Shown: positions 1 to 13,900 of the stretch, in pieces
Numbering within the stretch: position 1 is the first letter of the stretch
Layout: every line of letters begins with the position of its first letter
Source of the DNA: Branchiostoma belcheri
Taxonomy: Eukaryota > Chordata > Leptocardii > Amphioxiformes > Branchiostomatidae
Reading direction: 5' to 3'
Assembly: GCF_001625305.1 (NCBI RefSeq)
Contig: NW_017803962.1
Location: forward strand, 41,886-105,885
DNA: 64,000 nt
Program-made: the position numbers and the translations under genes
Notes under the pieces: model-generated
Database searches by the model: none
Seen by the model: only the letters and a program-made list of their open reading frames with translations
What the model was told of the DNA's origin: nothing

Positions 1-72
1 TTGAACCCAGGACCTCTTGGTTCCAAGACTAACATTCAATCCCACTGTTGGTATTTCGAGCCCTGCACTTAC

Positions 73-3000
73 CTATATTTGGCTGTTTGATAACCTTCTC
101 CACCACACCGAATGCCTGTACATGTGTGGGACTGTCCTGTTCCTGGTCCCTTCTCCTGTCAGCACTCAGCACCAACAGGTCTCCCTCAGCAGGAGTGGAG
201 GTTTGTTTTTTCACCAGGGCTGAAAAAAAAATTGTTGAAGTTGCCTTTGTGAAACGTTGTATGGTAGCAGAACATAGTTTTTGGCCAATGGGAATTTCTA
301 TATTGTGAAGAACCCCAATGTGACTTATTTCAATGTGTTAAAAATCATATCAAACTATACATCAAAATATGGAAAAGGAATAGAAACTACAAAATATCGT
401 CACTGTGTTCCCTGTCCCCGGTGCTGATTGTGTTTCCCTGTCCCTGGTGCTGACTGTGATTCCCTGTCCCTGGTACTGACTGTGTTTCCCTGTCCCTGGT
501 GCTGACTGTGATTCCCTGTCCCTGGTGCTGGCTGTGTTTCCCTGTCCCTGGTGCTGACTGTGTTTCCCTGTCCCTGGTGCTGACTGTGTTTCCCTGTCCC
601 TGGTGCTGACTGTGTTTCCTTCTCCTTGGTACTGACTGTTTTCCTCTACCTGCCCCTGTGGCTAACTGTTGTTATACAGCAAGAAAATAATACAGTATTT
701 TGCATTAAAAATCAAAAAGTTGTGTTCAATACTTACTATGGGTGTGCATGAGTTGAAGACACCGTGCCTCGAAACAAGTCCCCACAGTAACTTTCATCTG
801 GGCAGCAGGTCCTTTGGAGTTTGCACTCTCCCTCTCTTTACAGATCTGTCAATTCATGGTCACATTTCCTCAGTATAACATATACATAAAAGCTACCATC
901 ATGCTCAAGGATAAAAAAAAGACATGATACTGCAATGCTGAAAATCCTTTTTTCTGCATACCTGCATTGGTGCAGGTAAGAAAATTACCTGCACCAAATA
1001 AATTTTACCTGCACCATCTGGATAATTACATGAACATCCTTCAGTGCAGTTGAAATGCAAAATAACCATAAGCAATATACATAAGTACAATCTATGTTAC
1101 TTACTGTATCAGTAGAAAAATTATTAGTACTTGAAATTGAAGTATAGTTACCATTTCCCATGTTTCCAGTAACAGGAGAGGTGTGAAGGTTTTCAGGTAG
1201 TCGTCAAATGACCCAAACATCTGAGGAACTGGCTGTAGGCCATGGCAAGGGAAGGGCAACACTGGTCTGGCTGTCAACACAGCAGGGAGACAAGAGAGGT
1301 TTTTAAGTTTTATTTATTTATTTATTTTATTTATTTATTCTTTGTTTCAGACCAGAGGCCCAAATAAAAACAGGGACAATACAAAAACAAGTACAAATAC
1401 ACAAATCACAATACAGATATCTAAAAAGTGCGGCCAGTAGAGGCTCCTTGTAAACACGTCCAAATGACAAAGCGTGTGCACAATACTGTTTCTCGATGTG
1501 AGAAGGCGCGTGACAAATAAATAGGACAGTTTGCATATATCAAACTGTTACTACACCACCTAGGCTGGTTCATCAGCATTTCAAGAGCGTCGGGGCTATT
1601 GGCACACATAAGTGTAAACTTCAAGCACCGAGAAACCTGGCTCCTACTTTGCTTGTGGAGACGGGCATTGGAGGAGTACATGTACTTGCCCATAATTTAC
1701 TCACTTACAGACATTGCATGCTGTAAGAAGATACAAACATACCTGGGCTGCAATAATGTTCGATACAGGTGTTCTGGTCTGTCTGAAAACTAGTCGTATC
1801 AGACAGGGTTCTAACAGCTATCACACAGGCTTCGAAAAGTTCCATAGAAATAAATTGAACACGTTTTGCATATGCCACTTTTGAAAACTCAAACCCCGGA
1901 TTTGGACCTTGCAAACGATGTTGTTACAGTTTTTTTTTTCAAAGTTTTCCGGGGGTACTATACCAGTGAAATGCCTCACACCTTCTGCGCTCAACATGAT
2001 GCGACATAAGACAAAACTGAGATGGCGGATCCCTTACAGTATTCCTGAATGGAATGAAGAGTAAAACTTACTTGTTTCCTCCATCCACTGAGGGTTCCAC
2101 TGCAGGAGGCATGTTAAGAAGTAGTCAGGGTTGACTGGTCTGCTGGGCTGGACTTTAGGTGGGGGCAGCTCCTTTATTGTGGGTTTCACTGCAGCTGGTT
2201 TCTGTTTGTACGAATTAGATGGAGCAGTGGTGGAGATCTGGAGAGACAATAGGAACCAACGATGTTGTTACAGTTTTTTTTTGAAAATTTTCCAGGGGTA
2301 CTATACCAGTGAAATGCCTCACACCACGTCTAACCTTCATCGACGCATTTATGGTACATGTAGAGTATGAACTTAAAGCTACATTATGTAACATTAGGAC
2401 TATACAAAAAGTGTTTTGGTCATTTCTTTACAAAGCAAGTTGAATCAAGCCTACTCCATTGCAAATACATGTTAAGTGCCATTCAGGAAGTAGAGGTACC
2501 AAAATATATATATATTGCCTTACTCTAGTATGGGTAGAGTGTGAAGTTTGAAGCAAAGCTGTCAGCCATGTGTGTTTACATTCTGGTAGTTTATGGAGGT
2601 GCTACAAAGTGTGCCTCGTGTGGGCTGTTTTAGTAAGCAACCATAAATGTCAGAATGTGAGATAAATTGTACATAATTTATAATTATTTATATCAATCAA
2701 ATATGTTGAAAAGTGGAAGTAAATTACAGTCACACAAAGATTTTGAAATGAAAACATTTCAATTTTTTGGGCAAAAATGTTACATAATGCCCCTTTAACT
2801 TGATAAATCCCAAACAATACAAAGCTGTTTCACCTGTGCACTAATGGGAACACCCAAGGCACTTTCAGGTTGACCTTCAGGAGGTTCCGAAAGGTTGGCA
2901 TCAGTTTGATCCAGTTGTGGCTGGTCGGTACTGCTCCTAGCTGACTGGTTGGCACTGGTTTCAAGAGAGCTGGACTGGCTAGTACTGGTTTGAGCTGGTT

Positions 3001-6000
3001 CTGTACTGGACTTGCTGTGTGGTCGTCTGGTCTGAATCATGGTTTCTGTCAGCATGGTGCTGCGAGACGTCAGACGAAGCCTGGCGGCAGTCTTTACCCT
3101 TTTCCCTCCTGAAAAAAAAGTTGGCATTTCATGTATCAAGTTTGTCACCCAATTCTTGGTTTAAACTCCACTAAGATTATTTTCCAAAGTCTGCACCCAA
3201 ACAATCCTACCTTGTGTTAATCAATACAACTGGAAAAAATACAGAGAATGAGACATTTTGACAAGTATGCAGCTACCCATACTCATAGCAATCTCAGGAA
3301 AAATGTTACAGTACATGTAATAACTCAAGCAACTAACCAGCAAAGTTCATTATACTTCACTCCTTGAACAGACACTCTATGAAGACTGCTATCATTTCAA
3401 ACTTAAGGAATAAGGCCACACCAATTTAATTTCTTGGTTAACGGATTTGCCCGCTTCATTTTTTTCTGATTTGCAAATAAAAATAAAAATTCAGAATCAA
3501 CTGCAAAATGCTCATATTTTGCCCTGAACAGTTGAAAACAGTCCTTTTCTTCCTCGTTGTTACAGTTATTCCATCTTTCAATGCAGTGGTATCATTAAAA
3601 GTTAAAAATTCATTGTTTAAATTTTGAACTAGTCCGGTGTGTTGACTTCATGGCTCCTATCGTACCATTTTGGGCCATAATAGGATGCCTAGGCCTGTTT
3701 TTTTTTCTTTCGCCCGCCCGCTCCATTATTTTTCTAGAAAAATCCATTAACCAAGAAATCAAATTGGTGTGGCCTAAGTTACCTTTTCCTTTTGCCAGTT
3801 TCTTCGATGCCTGCACGTGCTGAACCTTTTTCTTCCGCGCTGTTTTCTTCTTTGGCGTCTCCTGTGACGAGGCAAACTTCTGTGCCAGGAAATGTTCCTG
3901 TTCCTCCTCTGGAACCTCGTCCAGGTCAAAGTCAAAGTAAACAGGCTCGTCATAATCTATGGTGTCGCCATTCTCTGCATCGTTTGTTCCTCCCCATGCA
4001 TCCTCTCTGTGCCAAGTATCAGCAAGAGAATGTGCTGCGTCTCTGCCTCTAGGTTTATTGAAATCTTTACTTCTAACTGTAGAATTGTCTTCAAAATCCT
4101 TGTGTCTTATCTTCCTCTTCTTCTTTGTGTTTTGTTCAACTGTAGAACCTGCTTTTCTTTCAGGAGCAATAGAAGATGAGAATATGTTATCATGATGACT
4201 ATCTTTCCTCTTCAGGGAGGCACAAGTAGAGGTGTCTTGTGTGGTTGATGCAGCATCTCTTCTGCATGACTTGTAGAATTTCTTTGTGATGAAACACTTT
4301 GTTCTTTCGTCTTTCTCTGACTCGCTGTCGAGCCAGGCTTGGTCACTACTCTCCATTAGGTACGAGTGATCTTCAGCGTTGTCGTCTATGAGAAATGTGG
4401 CCAGTGTGTCTTCCTGAGAATCTGTGCCAGAGTTCTTGTTGTCAGCTGCAAGAAGCTCCATATCCGTTAGCTCTCTCTTCTTTGATTCTCCTGATGATGA
4501 ATGTTGTCCCTTCTCTACATCGCTACTCTGTACTTTACTTTGCGTAGTGTCTGTAGATTTGTGCTGGTTTTTCAAAAGCTGGCATCTGATTTTGCTTGCC
4601 ACAGAGGAATTTATCTTTAGAGGGGAGTTCTGCAGTTTGCTCTGTGTTGTTGCTGCTTTGCCTGCTGGAACAATGGTTGAGTCCTCTGAATCTGATGCTA
4701 TGAAGGCACGACTGTTACTTGTGTCTGATGGTTGGGTGGTTACAGCATCTTTGCTTTCATCAACATGAACTGAGGCACTGGCAATTCTTACAATCTCCAT
4801 CTTTGGTGTCAAACTCCCCTTGCTTGTGTGGGCATCACTTACACTTTCATGGTCGTTCTTACATTGACTTGTTTGGCTATTCTGGCCACTACTTTGGTCA
4901 TCTACCCGTCCAGCTTTTAGCGACAGTTTGCTGAGAATTCTGGATGATGGACCAGGTGAGGTCATTTCTCTACACGTGGACAACTGACTTTGCTTTGGGT
5001 CTTCATTTGAGAATTCTGACGACATACTGTCTCTACTCTTCTCCTCTTCAATTACATTTGAAGTAAAAGAGTTAGAGATGTTTTTTCTGCAGTGCTCATT
5101 GATTGACCCTTGATCTATTTCATTGTCTGATTCTGAGCTGGAGTCACCAAATAGTCTGCTAACTTTCCTCTTGATCTTCCGCTGCATCCCTGGGCTGGCA
5201 AGCGGATCCTTTTCCACCTTCGCAGCTGAAGGAAAACATTCAGTAGACAAATCATAATTCAAATAGAGATATCTATATTTCATGAAGCCAGTTAAAACTG
5301 TTATTTCCAACACAAGAAATTGGACATACCCAAATTTTCGACTGTACAACTCCAGTCTTTGTTGAGAAATGAGCAATCCACTGAAAATGACACATGACTC
5401 AGTTAGCAGTGGATTGTATGTTGTAGAAAGTCTGTGGTGCCCCCTGTCTTTGTTAAGGGACTGATGCAATGCCCTGATGTAGGTGGCCTCTTTAATACAT
5501 CTTGCAATAAAGTCTGGCTCATGCAAAAAAAGTCAGACTTTCTGCAACCTATGATCCATTGCTCACCCAGTCATGTGTGACATCTGCATAACGTGACATC
5601 ACAAGAGCGGTGGATTACTCATTCCTTAACAAAGACTGGAAGTGTACAGTCGAAAATTCCAATTTCTTGTGTCAAAAATTACACTTGCTTCATAATCAGT
5701 CAAACTTCAGTATAAAACCTATTAAAAATGATATTTGTTTAAAGTTAAAACTTTTGGTCCAACACAAAAAAATTCTCTCACCTAGAGCTACTGAGGAAGA
5801 CCAGAGTGACTGGTCGAAAGCTCTAGGTGAGAGAATTTTTTGTGTTGGACGAAAAGTTTTAACTTTAAACATGTAACTACAAACAGAGATAAACTTTCAT
5901 GATAGTACATGTATAAAAAAAATGATATTTATAGGAAAGATAATGAGCAATTTATGTCCTACTCTAGAGTAGATTACTGTTTCCATACCCTTTTCTGAAG

Positions 6001-7912
6001 TCATCGGCTGAACACAATCTTGTCTAACATCCTCATCCTCATCACTGCTGTTAGACAGAACCACACTTCTTCTCCTCTTCTTAAGAACCTTCTGTTTCCA
6101 CCTGTTTCCTGTGGAACTCATCTTGTGTGGTGCGTTGTCTACAGAGGATGGTTCTTCAGATGAGTCTGAGATACTGATGACGTCTGTATTATCATAACAA
6201 TATGGATCAGATCACCTTTTCATATACATGTACACAATTTTGGGATAAGCACACATTTGAATGCAAAATTTTGTGCCAATAGCTAACAAAAGTTGCCGTC
6301 CCGAACCAAAAAATGTACAAATGTAGGTCAACATCATTTTCAATGCCCGAATCCAGTATTCAAGTTTTCGAAAGCAGCACACGCAAAACGCGTTCACATT
6401 TTCTACAGAAATGTTGGAAGCCAGTATGATAACTGTTAGAAGCCTTTGTGATACCGCTAGTTACAAATGTATCATATGGGCCGCCCAAAAACACTTGTAT
6501 CAAACGTTATCAGAGCCCAGGTATGATGGAAACCTTACAATCCTCTGTGTGACAGGCTGAATAAAAGTTCTAAACAGGAACTAAGCGGCTCCAGATGTCA
6601 GACGACTGCGTGTGCAAGATGTCGGTAGCTTGAGGAATGAATCCCCTCTACTATATACGGAAAACTTACAATCTTACTTACCACCATCTACCTTTGAGGA
6701 AGACATTTTGACTAGGGCAGACAAGGGAACAGAGTCAATGTCTGACAGGTCCTCACCACTGCTACTAAAGGTCTGTTTTTTCCCCTGCCTTCCTGTAGAC
6801 ACAGGGAAGCTGTCCTCCTCACTGTCAGATGCGGAGGCTTCCCAGTTTGTCCTCGATTGTTCTTGTGGGAAGAAGGCTCTTCTACCAGACATGTGAGCTT
6901 CAACTGGAGAGGGGGAGATGAAAAAGATCTTCATAAATTATCTAAAGTTTACTTCTCATGGCAGTGCATCATATTCACTTACATCTCAGACTGTATTAGC
7001 ATTGGAATCATTTCTCAAACAAGGAATGCTTTTAAAAAAAAAGCTGCTCAGGCCAAGATGGGAATAGGCGGTATTTAGTACGTTCTTGTATATTTTGTTG
7101 AGTGGCACTGGCCAAAAAAAAGTTGAATGCAGCATCACCCTGTCTTTGTCTTGTTATAATTTTGTATTTTTTTTTAAAATATACATACGGTAATAAGACT
7201 GAACATAGATGCATAAGTGTAATGTATCATGAGCTCTGTCTAATGGAAAAAAAAACAGATATTTTGTGATAGTTTATTAGAAGTTACATGCTGTAAAGAA
7301 TTGCGTCACTTCTTTTCTTTGGCCAGTCTTTCCCTCCTGACATCTGCTTGGGTTTCATTAAAAAAAGTAATGAATCCAACAGCCAATCATGGAACAAACA
7401 AATGACGGAACGCGATACTCGGAACAACATGAGGCCCCTGGCTTTAAACTAAACACCATGAGTCATAACTTATCTATTTTATTATACATGTGTATCTATT
7501 TTTTTTTAAACCGAATTTAACGTCATTTTTCCCCAACCGGGGTTTAGACGTGCTTGCACCAAGTACAAGTCTTTTTTTGAGGGTGGATGCTCTTCCTAAT
7601 GCCAACCCAAACCCTAGTAGGGCCTGGGATCCCTCTAACTGAGGGGGGAAATGTGTGCTAAGTGCCTTTCCCAAGGGCACAACGTCTGGGTGCATGTTCA
7701 GACATGTCTGGGTCCAACCCTGGGGATTGAACCTGGGTCTTCTTGCCAAACAGTCGGACGCTCTATCCACTACACCACACAGACTATAATTAGAGATTTT
7801 TAAGTAGCTGACTTACTTGTGCGAGGTGAGAGTTTCCTCAGGACCACTTTAGGCTGCATGTTAGGCAGGGTCAAATGAAGGAGGTTGACTCTGTTCTCTT
7901 GTACATGTAGAT
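73..7912 (-). CDS. SETX: SETX coding exons 8-16: disordered centre and pre-helicase segment
   Basis: Exons in transcript order: 7817-7912, 6682-6903, 5989-6183, 3783-5225, 2834-3108, 2072-2237, 1152-1270, 737-845 and 73-219. Exit phases are 1, 1, 1, 1, 0, 1, 0, 1 and 1. Exon 10 opens with DVISISDSSEEP, a second SUMO-interaction-like motif. The 1,443-bp exon 11 (residues about 1195-1675) is Ser/Asp/Lys-rich and low in hydrophobics. It ends in an acidic patch (DYDEPVYFDFDLDEVPEEE) followed by a basic one (KKKTARKKK), possibly a nuclear localisation signal. Exons 13-16 regain family similarity: DYFLTCLLQWNPQW, RPVLPFPC and FDDYLKTFTPLLLLETWEM. Exon 15 (737-845) is the least certain by similarity, but its splice sites and phases fit. 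The last donor seen is GTAAGT at 72-67. Confidence 0.87.
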
Positions 7913-10900
7913 CTGTTACAAGATAAAGTGTTCTCATGATGAGATCAAATTCATGTGAAAGAAACAGAAAACGGTAGTCTCTTAAACTATCAACTTAGAA
8001 AAAGGGACAGCTATAAATGAATAGAAGAATCTCAATAATTTTTTTAAATCTGTTTGTCATACATACTTTGTACCCTGTACAACTGTTGTGCAATAAAGTT
8101 ATAATATACATCACACTTTGACAAAAAAATAGTGACATACTCAAGTGTGAGTAGTCATGTGGATGTGCGATGCTCCCAGGTTAGATGTATGTTAGGTTTA
8201 TGTGTCTTACTGCAGGTCTAAATCTACACTATGCTGCATAAACACAGACCTGTACCAGGGCTCGAAATTCATTTTTTTTTTAATAGGTGCACTGGTGCAC
8301 TCAACCTAAAAAATTGGGTGCACAAAAAATATTTTAGGTGCACCATATAAGATGAAATAAGTAGAATGTCTATAAAAACTATAATGATCATGTTTCATTT
8401 CTAGGAAAGTACTATTAATAATAACTATTATTATTGTTGTATTATTTTTTCTGACACTTAGATGTTAAGAATATGAATCTATAAGACACTTACATGTATA
8501 TGTAAAGAATAAGAATATTATCTTTATATACGTTAAACCTATAAAAATATTTGACACAGATGACACAGAAAAAAAATGGGTGCACAGCTCCAAATTTGGG
8601 TGCACTGAGGTGCACAATGCATGCACCCAGTATTTCGAGCCCTGCCCATGCTGAACTGAAACACTAGAATTAAGTAACAGAAAAGAACACACACCCTGTT
8701 TCTCCTCTCCAGACTGTCTCCTGTGGTCCTCCATGTCATCTTCATCATCATCAGAAATAACAATGACAGAATCTTCTGAAACTGCACCATCACTGATGTT
8801 GTCCTGGACTGTATTCTGTGCAAAACTAGCTGGTTCTCTCTCTGATTTGACAGAGATTCCTGAACTAGGTGGTCCTTCTTCTGATTTGACGAAGATATCT
8901 CTGCTATGTACAGGAAGACCCTGAATGTCCGAAATCATATCTTTAACACCTTCTTTGCAGGAAAGTAAAGACTCCTTGCTTCCAGTACTCTGAATGTACG
9001 GCATGACACTCTTCCGTGCAGTGCGAATTTTGTTACTTGCCACGGGTGACGCGTGGTCTACCTTAGCTGGAGAAGTTCTCTCTGTATTTCTGTCTGCAAC
9101 TGGTAGTGAGGATGGGAGAGTTTTACGTGCAGTGTGTTTCTGTTGCTCTGTTCTCTGGAATAAACTTGTAGACACTCTGCAACTCCGATCAGTGGGCTCT
9201 GACTGGGGTTCAGTTTTAATCTTTACTCCTGTCGCTTTCTTGAAAGCTGGGCTGGTTGTAGCTTTGGACTTCTCCTTGCGAGTCGGGGTGAGAGATATGT
9301 TCTGCATCATCCTTTGCGAGCCTTTCTGAGCTACATTCTCACTCAACAGGCCTGTCAGGAGTAGAATATCAGTGTCAGCAGAGTCTCCTACCTCCTTGTT
9401 CACTCCCTTTGCATGACTGGGTTTATCTGTAGTTCCAGATTTGTGCCCAGTTCTCTTACTGCCTCCTTGTTTGGAGTCTGAGGGCTCCTCTTTAACTACT
9501 AGCGACATTTCACGGAAAGAAGTCATCCTTTCATCAGTACCTTGTATTGTGGGGTCCAAGCAATCTCTTGGAGACTCTGGGTGATCTTCTTCCTTTTCGA
9601 AGTAATCATTATAATTGCATTCTAGGTTGTCCAGTTCTTTCTGTACAGACTTGATTGCTTCTGTCAAGTCAATGTCGTCACTAGAGGTAGTGAGAAGGTC
9701 GACTTCATCATCATCATAAGCACATGATTCCCAGGAGGGACCAGCAGATGGTGATGCCACACTTCTATCATCATTGCACTTGATTGGCTGGTGTAATATC
9801 TCTCTGCCTTCTGATTGGTCACACTGCATGGAAGACGGCACTACTGCTGACATTGCACTGGATGCTACCTTTGCCTTCAGAATCCCTTCTATGCACTTCT
9901 GTATTTCCTGCACTTCAACCTCAGACAGGAGTGCTCTTGAAGTTGGGTCTCTGTCAGGACCTCTCTTCCTAAACAAATGCAAGTTCAGCTTGTCCAGGAA
10001 CTGCACACTTCTGTCATCTTGCTGTATCTTGACTCCCTGTTTCAGAAGGCTCACCAGCAGCTTGAGGCATGTTTGGTTGATTCCATGTGTTCCATGTTTA
10101 GCCAAAGACCACATTGCCTTGTGCGACAACTTCTGACCAGTACAGTGCTTCAGTGCAAGCGAAACCCAAACCCTACATGTAGGCAACAACAGTCTGTGCA
10201 TGTTCTTGGACACCAGCAGTTCCAAAAGATGCAGCAATACTGTAAGGCACTGTTCTACTAGTTTACACTGATATGAGGGAGTCCCATGCATAGTATGGTC
10301 AGAATGCTCAGCAAGGAACATAATTACTGATGATAAGTGTTCTCCTGCTATTTCACCAAACTCAATAAGTGAACTTACATATGGCACGAACCAGGTGAAA
10401 GCACAAGTATGCACATTTGCTGACTTTGTTTGGGCTGTCAAGACATCAGGAATGCTGGAGTACAGTTTAACCTCTGGAAGGTCATCCTCAGGTATTCTGA
10501 GAGCAACAGCTTCATTGGTCTGATGAAGGCACCAATCAGAAGCCTCATACACAGCTTGACTGTCTGTGATTGGTTGGCTACAGTGATCTTCTGCAGCGGT
10601 GCTACTACCGGAGTCCCTGATTGGCTCTTGCCTATAGAAGCTTGTCTGTGATTGGCAGCTGCTATCACACTCCTGTTTTACTGAATATCTTTCCAAGAAA
10701 AGGGATGGGGAAGCAGGCAACTGACTAGGCTGGCTTTTAGTTGGAGTGTGTTTGGATGTTGAGGAAACCATTGCATCACTACTGCAAGAAAAAATAGTGT
10801 ATTATGAATTCTCATTTGGTTTAGAAAATATCTGCAGGGCTTGAAATACTTATTTTTAGTTACAATGTACATGCAAAATTGCATGTTTTTTTAACATGCG

Positions 10901-13900
10901 AGTTAAAAAATCTACATGCAAAATAAATTTGATTTAGCCTTCAGTGTCCTCCAGATATACAATGTACATGTACTACAAGATACAAAATAAAATCTCCAAC
11001 GCCACATTCTTATGATAGAGGGAAATTTGTACAGAGTAGTGGGCACATCAAGAAGAAATGAGGTGCCTGCTTGCAAATCTGATGAAGTTTGATAGACTTG
11101 AGAAAAATTATCAGGGAAAATAGGAAAAAAAACTAGATTTTAAAATGAGTTAAGTGGCACTGTAATAGCAACATAGCAGCACCAATAATTGTTTAAATTA
11201 TTTTTTAAGGAAACACTGTCATACATGTCTACATGTATGTACAACATGCAAAATTATTTTTACATACAAATCTTGAAAATCACAATACATAAATTGCATG
11301 TTGCCAGTGCTACAATGTACATGTATTCTCCAGTTCTCATTGGCCAATAGCCTGCCATCTTCCTTCAATATTCATGCAGACAGGTGCATTATCAATGTAA
11401 ATATTATACAAAACATTGGCTAAACTCACCTCTTCTTCCCTTGGCAGGTTTCCATAGAGAGCAGTTCTTTCTGGAACAGCTTGTTCTGGGTGATGGTTGA
11501 GAAGACTGTTGCTGGGTCATGTGACATGAACTGCCAGATCCGTGAGCCTAGCCGGTCAAACAGCACCACCAGACACTGCAGCGCCGGCCAGAAACCACCC
11601 GCCTTCAGACCTGTGAGGGGTTTTGAATGTATTTTGTACAAATTCATTGACCTCTGACCTCTCAGACATTTAGTACATAGTTGCTTTTTGGGTTAACTGT
11701 ATATTGTAATATTATTAATTGATGTATTAATTGATGCTTAATGTGTAATTTACTATTAATTGATGCTTAATTTGTAATTCACTATGTTGATATTTATATT
11801 AAGATAAGTTTTCTTGATAGCAGTTAAACCTGTATGTAAATAATAGTTAATGTATTTTATGTAAAGGACACCAGGAAGAATAGCGATGTATCATCACTAA
11901 ATGGAGTTTCCTAAATAAACAAACAAACAAACATTGCCTGTTCAAAATGTTCTGGTATCACAGAAACGTAGCATGATTTAATGTACTAGTACTTAATTGC
12001 CTCCAAATTTGATGATACAAAATTGACAGGAACTTTAACAAAGCTGACAGGGAACAAAGACTCAATCAGACCAGGGTGGCAAAGAGGTATTGTGTTTAGA
12101 ATTGTTGACTCAGAATCCAAAGGTTCAGGGTTCGATTCCCTGGCAGGGCCCACGGTTTAGCCCTTTGGGAAAGGCACTTTACACCAGGTCCTATTTCCTC
12201 CCTTCATTCAGGTGGAAATGAGCTTTGGTTAGCTATAGGGACGTCCTCTCAGATAAGATATAAATCCACACCATGAACAGTGAGCACATGTAGATCCCTC
12301 CTCATTTATCAAAATGAGCAGGGGTTTTTCCCAGTGTGAGTGGTTTAAGCCTTACAGTCTGGTCCTACATGTATGGGCAACATCTTGAAGAGGTGACAGT
12401 CACCTGTGATGTCAGTCCTTCCACAAATGTGATAAATGTCCCTAAATAAAAAAAAATAAATACTGAACAGATGAGATTTCCGGTTGCTACTTATAAGAAT
12501 GGTTACTCTTACCCTGCTGTGGTTCCATGGCGTTGAGGACTGCATCAGGGATGTGTCTGTGTCCGCTGGCCCCAAACATCTGAGTCCTCATGGTCGAGGG
12601 GTCCAGGGAGGACAGCAGGAGACAGATGCCTGAAGACATACAGTCACATTCTTTCAGTTGTGCCTGAGATACTTTTCAACAGTTTATCAGCAGTTATGTA
12701 CTAATTACCTCCATGAAAAATGGAGGTATTGTTTTTGGCGTGTCTGTCTGTGTGTGTGTGTGTGTGTCTGTCTGTCTGTCTGTCTGTCCGTGTGTGTGTG
12801 TGTTTCCGCAACTTTGTAGGCGGCATAACTTCATAACGCCTTTATGCTTTATGAATTGTGATGATATTTGGTATGCTGATAAGTCTTAGGAAGACAAAGG
12901 TCAAGGTCAAATATGGGCCTTCTGGTGGATGACCTTGGTACTGCAGCAGAACTTCCGGTTTTTGTATCTTTTGTCCTGAACATGCTACGGTCTTGACTTT
13001 TTGGTGACAGATTGCTTTTCCTGTCAGGAATAAGTGGTGTGGGTTTGGTTCTCCTAGCAGCTTGTCCTGGAACTGCAGGGGACTTTGAGATTTTACACCT
13101 AGGGTTGTTTATTGTATTTCTATATGTTGTTTGTTATGTGTAGTTGATGGTGTTAAATTTGATGTGTTAGACTTAGCGTTCCAGGTTTTGTTAGGTGTTG
13201 GATATAAATTTTGGCACAAGTTCTATGTCCAGATCCAGTTATTTTATAACGAACTAGAGTTCCCCGATCTCATACCTTCGCCAAATGATGCTAATCTTTA
13301 TGACTGACAAATTATAGATTAGATTATTCCCCCCTGATTTAAGAAATAGGAACCCAATTTTCATGAATTATATCATTTTATCATAATCTCAACCAAAAGA
13401 CAGTCTTATATTAACAAACAATGCATTCTAGCATTTCCTAATAAATTATGCAAATGAGGTCCTGATTTGAATAAATTATGTTTAATGATGTTCACCTCAA
13501 CTAAACTTTCAAATACCACAAGTATGAAATTCCAGGCAGTTATCATTACATAATTATAAAATTTTCTCTTTAATTATGCAAATTAAGTCATTATTAACAT
13601 AATCAATATCATCCTGTGTTTCTCTCGTTGTCAATTACCAATGTCACAAGCTTCAATTGTCCTATCATGGAATGCAGCTGATTTATAGAATTTCCCCATA
13701 AATTATGCAAATTACATCATATTTGCATAATGATTATATTCAACATCGCGTAAGCTACCTACATACCAAAAATCACGACGATCCGTCAATCGGTTCTTGA
13801 GTTATCCCCTTTTGAATATTTTCAAGAATATATCCCTGCAGTTCCAGAGCAAGCCGCTAGGGGGCCCAAACTCACGTCACTTCTTCCCCAGCACAAGAGC

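Noticed and set aside
400..660. CRISPR-like array
   Set aside because: The repeats are contiguous 26-bp units with no unique spacers, so it is a minisatellite in a eukaryotic intron.
1421..1693. A 90-residue minus-strand frame with an ATTT-repeat tail downstream
   Set aside because: The neighbouring (ATTT)n looks like a LINE tail, but the protein shows no reverse-transcriptase motif I can recognise. It lies in a SETX intron.
3610..5526. A single 638-residue gene
   Set aside because: Both ends of this frame run past consensus splice sites (acceptor before 5225, donor after 3783). The real coding part is SETX exon 11.
8465..8694. C-terminal extension of the 768-residue frame
   Set aside because: It lies beyond the donor at 8694 and reads into a MITE. 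The phase-correct continuation is exon 7817-7912.
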